This document shows positions 6,593 to 13,949 of a DNA stretch of 24,075 nt, one piece after another. The stretch is taken from the NCBI GenBank assembly GCA_000437275.1, contig FR899736.1:1-24075 (forward strand). The letters are read 5' to 3'. The notes below the pieces were generated by a model. The model saw nothing but the letters and a program-made list of their open reading frames with translations, had not been told where the DNA came from and did not search any database. The DNA is from Clostridium sp. CAG:411 (GTDB taxonomy: Bacteria; Bacillota; Clostridia; Lachnospirales; Lachnospiraceae). The position numbers were made by a program, and so were the translations under genes. Within the stretch, counting starts at the first letter, position 1; each line of letters begins with the position of its first letter.

Positions 6593-7180
6593 ATGAGTAA
6601 ATTTGTATGTCAGGTATGCGGTTATGTTTATGAAGGAGATGCAGCTCCAGCAGAATGTCCAGTCTGTCATGTTGGTGCAGACCAGTTTAAGGAAGTTACA
6701 GGAGAGCTTACTCTTGCTGCTGAGCATGAATTTGGTGTTTATGGTTCTACTGTAAAGAACAATGACAAGATTAGTGACGAGGACAAGAAGTTTATCTTCG
6801 ATCAGTTAAAGGCAAACTTTGAGGGAGAATGTTCTGAAGTTGGTATGTATCTTTGCATGGCTCGCGTTGCACATCGCGAGGGTTATCCTGAAATCGGTTT
6901 ATATTGGGAAAAGGCAGCTTATGAAGAAGCAGAACATGCTGCTAAATTTGCTGAGTTGTTAGGTTCTGACTTGGAAGCTAACATGAAAGCTACAACAAAA
7001 GACAATCTTGCTTGGCGTGTAGATTGCGAGTTTGGTGCAACTTCTGGTAAGGTTGAACTTGCAAAATGTGCTAAGAAGAATAATTTAGATGCAATTCATG
7101 ATACAGTTCATGAAATGGCTCGTGATGAGGCTAGACATGGTAAGGCTCTTAAAGGGTTACTTGATAGATATTTTGGTTAA
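6593..7180 (+). CDS. rbr: Reverse rubrerythrin (NADH-linked peroxide reductase component)
   Basis: Non-haem di-iron protein reducing H2O2 to water with electrons passed through a rubredoxin centre; a main peroxide defence of anaerobes, cytosolic. 195 aa. A rubredoxin-like FeS4 site lies at the N-terminus (C6-x2-C9, C22-x2-C25), followed by a four-helix ferritin-like domain with carboxylate/His ligands E79, E112-x2-H115, E146 and E179-x2-H182. In classical rubrerythrin the rubredoxin domain is C-terminal; this inverted order defines 'reverse' rubrerythrins, known in clostridia as PerR-regulated and strongly induced by oxygen. AAAGGAGAG lies 6 nt before the ATG. Codon use looks more regular than in neighbouring genes, as in highly expressed genes (impression, not calculated). 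It has its own promoter, palindromic operator candidate and terminator. Confidence 0.95.
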   Translation: MSKFVCQVCGYVYEGDAAPAECPVCHVGADQFKEVTGELTLAAEHEFGVYGSTVKNNDKISDEDKKFIFDQLKANFEGECSEVGMYLCMARVAHREGYPEIGLYWEKAAYEEAEHAAKFAELLGSDLEANMKATTKDNLAWRVDCEFGATSGKVELAKCAKKNNLDAIHDTVHEMARDEARHGKALKGLLDRYFG

Positions 7181-7216
7181 TTCTAAAAATATAACTTGTT
7201 TAAAATAAAGAATAAC

Positions 7217-7252
7217 AAAAAGGAATGAGTATTGATACTTGTTCCTTTTTTT
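7217..7252 (+). terminator. Intrinsic terminator of rbr
   Basis: Long hairpin (AAAAAGGAA 7217-7225 with TTCCTTTTT 7242-7250, inner arms AGTAT/ATACT separated by TG mismatches), ending in a run of T from 7246 to 7252. It begins 37 nt past the rubrerythrin stop. Confidence 0.85.
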
Positions 7253-7293
7253 GCTTTATTAAGCTTAGCAAAATACATAACCGAAACTAAATA

Positions 7294-7322
7294 TTGAACT
7301 CCACAAGACAAAGTGATAAAAT
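7294..7322 (+). promoter_or_regulatory. Promoter of the small lipoprotein gene
   Basis: TTGAAC (7294-7299), 17-bp spacer, TAAAAT (7317-7322). It leaves a leader of about 100 nt before the ATG at 7432. Confidence 0.55.
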
Positions 7323-7431
7323 AATAACTAGAATTTATACCACGTTTAAAGCAAGTGTGCAAAACATCTATGCTACACACGTTGGATAATGAAGCCATAG
7401 TATTGTTTTTTAATAGAAAGGATACGGAATA

Positions 7432-7833
7432 ATGAAAAAATTAGTATTGATTGGATTGTTGTTTGGACTATGTCTCTCTGCGCAAGGATGCAAAGAACAG
7501 GATAGGGCTACTACTCCTGTCCAAACTCATAGCGAAGAAACCAGTCAAAAAAATGATTTAGTTTACCATGAATACGATGGCACAACAATAAAAGTAACCA
7601 GTCACACAGAAATTGATCTGCAATCAATACGAGAACATGCGGAAATTCAAGAATTAATACTTTATAATTGCGACACCAAAGAAGAAAAAGTAATTGATGT
7701 GCCAAAAAATTGTATATCTGATCTAGAACAGGGTACTTACAAAATATATGCCCGCTACAAAGATGGGAACAAAGAAGATGTGACAGCACAGGTAACTGTC
7801 AACGAAGCGTATACTGTACAGAACGCAGAATAG
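7432..7833 (+). CDS. Small predicted lipoprotein of unknown function
   Basis: 133 aa. The N-terminus is a lipoprotein signal peptide: MKK, a hydrophobic stretch to about residue 16, then A-Q-G-C with the candidate lipidated Cys at 20. The lipobox is loose (Ala at -3, Gln at -2), so ordinary secretion remains possible. A polar linker rich in T, S, Q and E (about 21-42) precedes an 80-residue region ending in alternating strands (GTYKIYARYKDG, then VTAQVTVNEAY), suggesting a small beta-sandwich or Ig-like fold exposed outside the membrane. I do not recognise the family. The gene has its own promoter and terminator and no operon partner, so context gives no function. Ribosome binding: AAAGGA about 9 nt upstream. 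Confidence 0.75.
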   Translation: MKKLVLIGLLFGLCLSAQGCKEQDRATTPVQTHSEETSQKNDLVYHEYDGTTIKVTSHTEIDLQSIREHAEIQELILYNCDTKEEKVIDVPKNCISDLEQGTYKIYARYKDGNKEDVTAQVTVNEAYTVQNAE

Positions 7834-7880
7834 ATTCTTACACCTTGCATAGAATTTATGTTATTTCACCTCAACGTTAT

Positions 7881-7916
7881 AAAAAGGATAGAGGTCCATT
7901 AACCTCTATCCTTTTT
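7881..7916. terminator. Bidirectional terminator between convergent genes
   Basis: Perfect 15-bp stem (7881-7895 with 7902-7916) with a 6-nt loop, T5 on the plus-strand side and A5 on the other, so it can serve both the lipoprotein gene (ends 7833) and the convergent secreted-protein gene (ends 7939). Confidence 0.9.
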
Positions 7917-7938
7917 CGTTTTCTTTTGCTTATAAATA

Positions 7939-9084
7939 TTATTTCACTTTAATACCTACTGTACCATTCCCAAGTTTATCTGAAGTCTCAACTTTAACAT
8001 AATAGGTTCCCTTTGGCCAGCTTACCTTCTTTCCAGAATAGGATTTATAACTAATTTTACTTCCCTGGCCTCCCCAAATCATACTATATCCAACTTGTTT
8101 TGAACCCTTATAAGTAGTTACTCGAACATATGTATTAGAAGATGCCAAATACTTAATTTCCAATGTTTGTTTTTTAGCTTTTTTCACATCAATCTTGAAA
8201 TAGGCTGTTTTTTTTCTATTATTTGCAGGTAATACATAGTATTTTGTAGAAGAAGTAACCTTCTTTGCTTTCTTTTTGCTAGTTGCACAAGCGTTTGCTG
8301 CCTTTACTTTGTAAACTTGCAAGGAATAAAAATCACTTCCTTTTATCTGCAAATAGTAAGTACCTTTTGCCAATCCATATGATGTACCATAATTCGTTGT
8401 AGAAGTTGTATACTCAGATTTTGAAATAGGCTTCTTATTTTTGTCAAGCAAAACAATGTTTCCACCACTGATAAGTCCACTTGTGGATTGCGTAAAATAC
8501 ACCACACCTACCTGTTGATTAGCGGAAACTGTAAACTTTCGATATTGATATTCATAATTCGAATAACCAATATATTGTTTTCCTAACGAAATACTATCTG
8601 TAATCTGCGCATTGGTTGCAAGCATTTCACCAAAAAATTTACCAGATGATTTATATACAGATGCAACTCTGATTGTATAAGTACCTGCTTCTAATATAAC
8701 ATTGGCATTATCCTGTTCATTAGAATTAATGAAATATAACTCTTTTACGGTTTCACCTGCTGCATTTTCAATATAAACAGATGCCGTTTTAGATGCGGTA
8801 TCAGCATCAAATACACAATATGCAGATAAATTAAAATACGCTCTCTTCTTTAACGTAATCTTTTGTTCTCCATCTACCCCATCCGAAAATGCCATGTTTA
8901 TACTGGTCGTTTCTGTGCTATCCCCCTGTTTACTTATTATCGGTAAGTTTATTGTCTCTTCTGTGCTCATTGTTGTAATTGCACTTTTGGCAACTGTGGC
9001 CGCCTTTGTCGTGTTCACTGGTGTCACAAGCATTGCTGCACATAACATTCCACAAAATACCCCTTTTAATACGCTTCCTTTCAT
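7939..9084 (-). CDS. Secreted beta-rich repeat protein (PPC-like domains)
   Basis: 381 aa, exported: Sec signal peptide 1-28 (positive start, hydrophobic 8-20, likely cut after TTKA). The mature protein appears to be three beta-sandwich units, each ending in a G-T-Y strand (GTYTIRV at 134, GTYYLQIKG at 241, GTYYVKVE at 359). This spacing and the pattern of alternating hydrophobic residues resemble bacterial pre-peptidase C-terminal (PPC) domains, usually found appended to secreted proteases; here no catalytic domain is present. A Lys-rich linker (SKKKAKK, 269-275) separates the second and third units. No sortase motif, TM anchor or lipobox, so it is probably released or held non-covalently on the wall. 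ATG at 9084 has GAGGG 6 nt upstream. Function unknown; adhesion or carbohydrate binding is speculative. Confidence 0.8.
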   Translation of the reverse strand: MKGSVLKGVFCGMLCAAMLVTPVNTTKAATVAKSAITTMSTEETINLPIISKQGDSTETTSINMAFSDGVDGEQKITLKKRAYFNLSAYCVFDADTASKTASVYIENAAGETVKELYFINSNEQDNANVILEAGTYTIRVASVYKSSGKFFGEMLATNAQITDSISLGKQYIGYSNYEYQYRKFTVSANQQVGVVYFTQSTSGLISGGNIVLLDKNKKPISKSEYTTSTTNYGTSYGLAKGTYYLQIKGSDFYSLQVYKVKAANACATSKKKAKKVTSSTKYYVLPANNRKKTAYFKIDVKKAKKQTLEIKYLASSNTYVRVTTYKGSKQVGYSMIWGGQGSKISYKSYSGKKVSWPKGTYYVKVETSDKLGNGTVGIKVK

Positions 9085-9124
9085 ATAAAACCCTCACTTT
9101 CTTTTGTTTTCTGCTAACATATCT

Positions 9125-9130
9125 AGTATA
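9125..9130 (-). promoter_or_regulatory. Extended -10 candidate for the secreted-protein gene
   Basis: Minus strand TGGTATACT, i.e. TGn followed by TATACT (9125-9130), 40 nt upstream of the ATG. The -35 is weak, which fits an extended -10 promoter. Confidence 0.4.
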
Positions 9131-9231
9131 CCATATCCAACTCTTTCACACCACTTTTTTCCAACATTGATTTTTGTATAACATTTCAATCGAACGGACA
9201 CCCGACATAACTACACATTGCACACTTATAT

Positions 9232-9280
9232 AAAAACCTTCAAACTGATAAATATAACATTACTCAATTTGAAGGTTTTT
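9232..9280 (-). terminator. Terminator of the five-gene InlB/ABC operon
   Basis: 13-bp perfect stem (9232-9244 with 9268-9280) with a 23-nt loop and U5 on the minus strand, right after the ATPase stop at 9282. It insulates that operon from the secreted-protein gene. Confidence 0.75.
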
Positions 9281-9281
9281 C

Positions 9282-9944
9282 TTATATGATTCTACCGTCT
9301 TTCATATGAATACATCTTTTGCCCTGCTTTGCCATATCCATATCGTGAGTAACCATAATAATTGTAGTTCCTTTTTCATTTATCTTTTTTAATATATTCA
9401 CGATTTTTTGTGCATTTTCTTCGTCCAATGCTCCTGTTGGTTCGTCCGCCAGTATCAATTGCGGCTCCGTCACCAATGCTCTGGCAATCGCTACTCTCTG
9501 ACACTGACCACCAGAAAGTTCATAGGGATAATTATACTTTTTTTCAGCAATTTCCATCCACTCCATCATTTGTTGGACTTTTTGATGCTTTTCTTGCTTC
9601 TTTATCCTTTGATAGTTAAGCGGAAGCATAATATTATCATATACCGTTTTTTCTTGTATTAATGCAAAGTGCTGCACAACAAATCCTACATTTTTATTAC
9701 GAAATATTGCCTTTTCCTTTTCTTTCATGTCATTCGTAACTTTCCCATCAAATAAATAGTTTCCCTGATCTGGTCTTCTAATTCCACCCAATATATTTAA
9801 CAATGTGGATTTTCCGCAGCCACTTTTCCCTACTATTGTTACAAATTCTCCCTTTTCTATTTGAAGTGACACATCCTTTAATGCATGCATCCGACCTTCT
9901 TTTTCTCCATATAATACATTTATATTTTGCAAATCAATCAACAC
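9282..9944 (-). CDS. ABC transporter ATPase, MacB/LolD-like
   Basis: Nucleotide-binding subunit, 220 aa, cytosolic face of the membrane, driving the two FtsX-type permeases encoded just upstream. Walker A GKSGCGKST (39-47), Q-loop Q91, signature LSGGQ (143-147), Walker B LILADEPTGALD (163-174) and switch H200 are all intact. The DEPTGALD form is typical of the MacB/LolD/FtsE branch, which performs mechanotransmission (lipoprotein release, peptide efflux, signalling or antimicrobial resistance) rather than classical import. The start is GTG at 9944; its G is shared with the TAG stop of the permease (TAGTG), so translation is coupled. GGAGG lies 9 nt upstream. Last gene of the operon. Confidence 0.92.
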   Translation of the reverse strand: MLIDLQNINVLYGEKEGRMHALKDVSLQIEKGEFVTIVGKSGCGKSTLLNILGGIRRPDQGNYLFDGKVTNDMKEKEKAIFRNKNVGFVVQHFALIQEKTVYDNIMLPLNYQRIKKQEKHQKVQQMMEWMEIAEKKYNYPYELSGGQCQRVAIARALVTEPQLILADEPTGALDEENAQKIVNILKKINEKGTTIIMVTHDMDMAKQGKRCIHMKDGRII

Positions 9945-11233
9945 TACTCTTTTCCTCCAATTATATCGCTAATATTCATTTTTCTTAAATAAAAATAGCT
10001 GGCTAAACAAGAAATTACTGCTATGCCAACCCCCAAGCATTGCACTATGAGAATTGCTCTTGCATCACTTCCTATTATCTTTAATACTAAGGATGCCACC
10101 CCATCACTAACCAGCACCATCCCTATTGCTATCCCAAATGCCTCCATAGCAATATATCTGCGAGACGCTCCACACAACATTTCTACGCCAAAATTATAAT
10201 GCTGTCTTTTTAATATTCCTATCATATTCATGGTAATTGCAATACACGCAAAAATAACAATGATAATTAACAATATTTTGAATTGTCTGGCTACCTGTTT
10301 TGTCATAACCGAATAACTTTCTATCTTGTTATATGATGTTGTTGCATCTGGATCTACCACTATCAAATCCCATTTTTCTAAACCAACTTCCCCTAGGAAT
10401 TGTCGATACAGCTCATTGGTCTTTGTATATCCTAATTTAGAGACAATCATTCCCTCCATTTGTTGCAACAATAACGCCTTAGAAAATCTGCTAAATTCAT
10501 TTACCTCAAGCGCAGGTACAAACATATATCTCTCACAGGATACCAAATCTCCAACTGATCTCATTGCAAAAAATTTCTCTTTTTCCACAAAACCTTTTAC
10601 TTTAAACTTGAATCTTCCCATCAAATATGCCGCTTCAAACGTATCTCCAACTTTAAAATAAGAATGGTATGCAGCTCCTAATAACACAGGAATTGGCTTT
10701 CCCTTCTGATAAATAAAATCCTCCTTTTGAAATGCCTTCCCTTCTGCTACGGTTATATTAAAATATTGAAAAAACTCTTTGCTTGCTTCAACTGCCTTTA
10801 CGGAACATTCTGTACTTTCTTTATTAACAGAAACCACTGTATCCCCTTCTTCTTCAAACTCATACCCATCCAAAACCTCATCAGGCACCGCTTTAGCTGC
10901 AATACTTAATGGCTGATCCATCGCTGTTATATATGTAAATTCATTTGTTTTCATTAGTTTATTTTTAAACGTTTTCACTTTTTCATAATACTTGCTATTA
11001 TTTGATAAATAGGTATAAAAGTCTTTATCATTTAAACACTCTGCTGTCCAATAAATGCTGTTTTTCCCATATTTTTCTTCATGCTCAGTAGCTGTAGTTT
11101 CTACCTTTTTTTGCACTGTGCATGTTTTTCCTACTACAACAAAACAAAGAGAGGTTAATATTACCATTAACAAAACAACCAATATATTTTTATATAAAAT
11201 AGAAATAGCAGTATCTATATAATTGCCTATCAT
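9944..11233 (-). CDS. FtsX/MacB-type ABC permease (second subunit)
   Basis: 429 aa. Topology: one N-terminal TM (about 14-35), a large extracytoplasmic domain of about 270 residues (36-315, MacB periplasmic-core-like), then three C-terminal TM helices (about 320-341, 365-386, 393-413), the standard FtsX-like layout. The loop after the second TM carries the GILKRQ ... R segment that usually contacts the ATPase. Its ATG follows directly after the TAA of the upstream permease gene (TAAATG, no gap), with AGGAGG 11 nt upstream inside that gene, so the two are coupled and probably form a heterodimer. No HlyD-type adaptor is encoded, as expected in a Gram-positive. The substrate cannot be read from the sequence. 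Confidence 0.85.
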   Translation of the reverse strand: MIGNYIDTAISILYKNILVVLLMVILTSLCFVVVGKTCTVQKKVETTATEHEEKYGKNSIYWTAECLNDKDFYTYLSNNSKYYEKVKTFKNKLMKTNEFTYITAMDQPLSIAAKAVPDEVLDGYEFEEEGDTVVSVNKESTECSVKAVEASKEFFQYFNITVAEGKAFQKEDFIYQKGKPIPVLLGAAYHSYFKVGDTFEAAYLMGRFKFKVKGFVEKEKFFAMRSVGDLVSCERYMFVPALEVNEFSRFSKALLLQQMEGMIVSKLGYTKTNELYRQFLGEVGLEKWDLIVVDPDATTSYNKIESYSVMTKQVARQFKILLIIIVIFACIAITMNMIGILKRQHYNFGVEMLCGASRRYIAMEAFGIAIGMVLVSDGVASLVLKIIGSDARAILIVQCLGVGIAVISCLASYFYLRKMNISDIIGGKE

Positions 11234-12223
11234 TTATTTTATTGCCTCCTCTATCGAATCATGTAAAACTATAACTATATTTCCCATCATAAATAGAATA
11301 AGCAACAAAACGCATATTGCATATCCTTTTAATAAGGAAGAAAAATAAGCGGGATACCATACATTACAATAAACACTACTTATTATCAACGCTATAACGG
11401 CTATTAATATATATTTTTTTATTATCCCCAGCACAATTTTACCCCTTGAGGCTCCTACTAATCTCTGTATGCATATACTTTTTCTTTGTTGGCTTAACCA
11501 TTGTGAAGATATTAAAATTAAACACAATATACAGCAAAGGAAAATACACAAAAACCAAGCATACGTGTCTATCTTTGGCATTATACTATCCGCATAACTT
11601 TCCACTGCCGTCAATTGCCTCGCACCCTTAATTTCCTTTATACATTCCTCTGCAACAGAGGCAGCATTTTCTTTTGAGAAAAAATCAATCATATAATTCT
11701 TTTCTTCCGCCTCATTCCCTGCGAACATATTTGCGTAAATATAATTATCTAATACCGTTTCTCCTTCATATCCGATAATCCCCAACACCTTATATTCTTT
11801 TCCACAGATACGAATATATTTTTGATTTTTTTTCTGATATACACCCTTTATATTTTTTCCAATTACTGCTACAAAATTTTCATCCTTAAAATCCGTGGGT
11901 TTAAAAAAACGTCCTTCTTTCATCGGAAAATTGGCAAATGTTTTATTAAAGGTAAGATAACTAATCGTTTCTTTATCGTTTCCCGAAGTTTCCAATGATA
12001 AGGCATATTTTACCTTTCTACGATTCAAAGCCTGCACCAATGCGTGATTATTTTTCTTGGTGTTATCCATTGCAATATAAGAATAGCTATTGCCAAAACT
12101 TCCATCTTCCATTTTTGTCAGCGTATCACTTAGACTTACATTGTGTATCATCAATATACATAATATTGGCACTATACAAAATAACAAGACTAACAATAGA
12201 CTTGTCGCATTTATCTTCTTCAT
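11234..12223 (-). CDS. FtsX/MacB-type ABC permease (first subunit)
   Basis: 329 aa, shorter partner of the following permease. N-terminal TM about 8-28; extracytoplasmic domain about 29-215 with the MacB-core-like stretch EGRFFKPTDFKDENFVAVIG (102-121) followed by KVLGIIGYEG; C-terminal TMs about 221-242, 268-289 and 300-323. Between TM2 and TM3, RLVGASRGKIVLGIIKKY matches the FtsX cytosolic coupling segment. AAGGAG sits 6 nt before the ATG. It differs from the 429-aa subunit in the size of the outer domain, so the complex would be asymmetric. A 51-bp gap separates it from the small unknown gene upstream. Confidence 0.82.
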   Translation of the reverse strand: MKKINATSLLLVLLFCIVPILCILMIHNVSLSDTLTKMEDGSFGNSYSYIAMDNTKKNNHALVQALNRRKVKYALSLETSGNDKETISYLTFNKTFANFPMKEGRFFKPTDFKDENFVAVIGKNIKGVYQKKNQKYIRICGKEYKVLGIIGYEGETVLDNYIYANMFAGNEAEEKNYMIDFFSKENAASVAEECIKEIKGARQLTAVESYADSIMPKIDTYAWFLCIFLCCILCLILISSQWLSQQRKSICIQRLVGASRGKIVLGIIKKYILIAVIALIISSVYCNVWYPAYFSSLLKGYAICVLLLILFMMGNIVIVLHDSIEEAIK

Positions 12224-12274
12224 TTACTACTCCTTGTATTAAGTCAGAACAATTTACATTACTTTTTTTCTTCC

Positions 12275-12718
12275 TTAATAATATTTATCCCTTATCTCCA
12301 ACATTTTTACATTAGATTCATGTTCAAAAAAATGATCTAAAAACGAATAATCCAATTCACTCAACAATGCTTTTTTACGATAAACATCTGTATCATCTTC
12401 CGTATCATCCAGCCACTCGCTCCATAACTCTAACTCTCCATAATTATCCACATGTTTTTTTATATATGTAAGCAATAACTTTACATTTTCTTCACTCCAC
12501 CGAAAATCCAAACCACACACATACTTCTTGTTAATAGGTAAGTTTTCATACTCCTTACAATCCACTTTATAAACTTTTGGTTGTCCCAATGCGATCGTAT
12601 CCATCTTTCTATTTTTCCATGCAGAAATAATAGGATTTCCTTTTTCCAATATTTCTTGAGCTTGATTGGATTGTTCCTTTATTGGTTGATTACTTGCTAA
12701 AAAAAAGATTTCGCTCAT
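12275..12718 (-). CDS. Small acidic cytosolic protein of unknown function
   Basis: 147 aa, no signal peptide or TM helix, so cytosolic. Strongly acidic in the second half, with an Asp/Glu-rich patch (WLDDTEDDTDVY, about 103-114) and several Trp. The predicted make-up is mixed alpha/beta (FRWSEENVKLLLTYIKKH near 72-89 reads as an amphipathic helix). I do not recognise the family; small acidic proteins like this are often partners or immunity factors, but that is speculation. The ribosome binding site is poor: the nearest AAAGG is 16 nt from the ATG, so translation may be weak or coupled to the InlB-repeat gene 36 bp upstream. Position inside the InlB/ABC operon is the best clue to its role. 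Confidence 0.7.
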   Translation of the reverse strand: MSEIFFLASNQPIKEQSNQAQEILEKGNPIISAWKNRKMDTIALGQPKVYKVDCKEYENLPINKKYVCGLDFRWSEENVKLLLTYIKKHVDNYGELELWSEWLDDTEDDTDVYRKKALLSELDYSFLDHFFEHESNVKMLEIRDKYY

Positions 12719-12754
12719 TATATTTTCTATTCATCCTTTCAAACACTATCCTAT

Positions 12755-13612
12755 TTATTGTTTATTTCCATTATTTTTTACAACTATTACAACTGCCCCT
12801 ACAATCAATATTCCAATAACTAATGCTCCAATAATTCCACCTGAAAATATAGTTTTTGCTGTAGGTATACTTTCTTCCTTTTCAGAATTCTTTTTTTCTT
12901 CCGGTTGTGCAGTCACATTTGTAGAACTATTGTTTTTCCTCCATTCCGCACATATTGTATAATAAACTGACTCGCCTGTATATTTTACCGACAACTCTTC
13001 GTTTGGTTTGTACACTTTACCATTCTTATCCCTCCAGCCTATAAACGTATACCCTTCTACTTTACAAGATGGTTCAGGTAACGTAATCTTATACTGTTGT
13101 GTATCTATATCCCATTGTTCATTAATCTGTGTTTTATCCCCATCTAACTGTTTTTCTTCTGGTATATTCATGTCAAATTCAAAAAAAGTTTCTCCATTCC
13201 ATTTCGTACCATTTACTACTTTCAAAGAATATGTAGCAAGAACCTTTTTACTCTTTTCAGATATTGCAGCTATTGTTAAATTATCGCAATAACCAAATGG
13301 TGCATATAACTTTATGCACCGATTTCCCTTTTTATCGGAGTATTCGGTTGTCAAAAGCTCTATCTCTTTTGAACCGTCATTAGAAATCTTCCATTTAATC
13401 TTTTTATCTGAAGTGTTCTTTGCTGAAAGCCCTAATTCAGATCCCCAGTATAATGTGTTGGCTTTTGATGTATTTTCATCACAAAAATCAACTTCTATTT
13501 TTACAGCCTGAAAATTTACCTTTGCGTAACTTTTACCTTCCCCAAAAATGAAACCTACTATAACAACAAAAGAAAACACTATTATCCATTTACTATTTTT
13601 ATTGCTTTTCAT
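12755..13612 (-). CDS. Membrane-anchored surface protein with an InlB-type B-repeat
   Basis: 285 aa. Signal peptide 1-30 (hydrophobic 9-23, likely cut after SYA). An Ig-like beta region (about 31-135) is followed by one Listeria-Bacteroides (InlB B) repeat at about 171-224, recognised by YKITLPEP ... GYTFIGWRDKNGKVY ... YTICAEW. A low-complexity linker (N, T, E, K; 227-252) leads to a C-terminal TM helix (255-279) with a short charged tail and no LPXTG, so the protein is tethered outside by its tail. Start: GGAGGAG (13620-13626) lies 7 nt before the ATG at 13612 and would fall inside the longer frame, so 13612 is chosen. First gene of the operon with a small unknown protein and a MacB-like exporter; plausible as substrate, sensor or accessory of that transporter. 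Confidence 0.85.
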   Translation of the reverse strand: MKSNKNSKWIIVFSFVVIVGFIFGEGKSYAKVNFQAVKIEVDFCDENTSKANTLYWGSELGLSAKNTSDKKIKWKISNDGSKEIELLTTEYSDKKGNRCIKLYAPFGYCDNLTIAAISEKSKKVLATYSLKVVNGTKWNGETFFEFDMNIPEEKQLDGDKTQINEQWDIDTQQYKITLPEPSCKVEGYTFIGWRDKNGKVYKPNEELSVKYTGESVYYTICAEWRKNNSSTNVTAQPEEKKNSEKEESIPTAKTIFSGGIIGALVIGILIVGAVVIVVKNNGNKQ

Positions 13613-13744
13613 AATGTATCTCCTCCTTTTTAATTCCACCCATTACAGTCTCTCTTATAACGTTCCTTTTTCGCTTCTATTGTTCAATGATACAACAAAG
13701 CTTTTTTATAACTTTTTTATGTGTTTTTAAATTTTTACTTTCTA

Positions 13745-13773
13745 ATTTTACATTTTCATCATATATATGTCAA
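13745..13773 (-). promoter_or_regulatory. Promoter of the InlB/ABC operon
   Basis: Minus strand TTGACA (13768-13773, consensus), 17-bp spacer, TAAAAT (13745-13750). A leader of about 125 nt follows. A second, weaker pair lies upstream: TTGACA (13810-13815) with TATGAT (13789-13794), but only 15 bp apart. Confidence 0.75.
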
Positions 13774-13815
13774 TAAGTTTTGTTTTTCATCATATCAATA
13801 CAAACCATATGTCAA
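13751..13815. repeat. Local direct repeat covering both promoter elements
   Basis: On the plus strand TTTTCATCATAT (13753-13764) recurs at 13785-13796, and ATATGTCAAT follows each copy (at 13765-13774 and, after an extra stretch, at 13807-13816). The duplication doubles the -35 and the adjoining AT-rich motif, suggesting a duplicated promoter or tandem regulator sites. Confidence 0.45.
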
Positions 13816-13852
13816 TTTTTTTATTAAAATATCTATAGTTGAAGTTCTTTCA

Positions 13853-13881
13853 TGGACTTTCCTTCCAACTAATGCTATGAT
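13853..13881 (+). promoter_or_regulatory. Promoter of the amino-acid ABC transporter
   Basis: TGGACT (13853-13858), 17-bp spacer, TATGAT (13876-13881) preceded by TGC (extended -10). Start near 13888. Confidence 0.6.
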
Positions 13882-13892
13882 ACAAGGGATAA

Positions 13893-13916
13893 GCGTGTAA
13901 CAGGTATACTACACGC
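13893..13916 (+). promoter_or_regulatory. Inverted repeat at the transporter start site
   Basis: GCGTGTA (13893-13899) and TACACGC (13910-13916) are perfect 7-bp arms around 10 nt, directly after the predicted start of transcription. It could be an operator or a 5'-end stabilising hairpin; no known consensus fits. Confidence 0.4.
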
Positions 13917-13949
13917 ACAAATAAATCAAAAAGGAAACGAGGATTAATA

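Noticed and set aside
7183..7398. 71-codon minus-strand frame after rubrerythrin
   Set aside because: It runs through the rubrerythrin terminator and the lipoprotein promoter; no ribosome binding site or recognisable protein.
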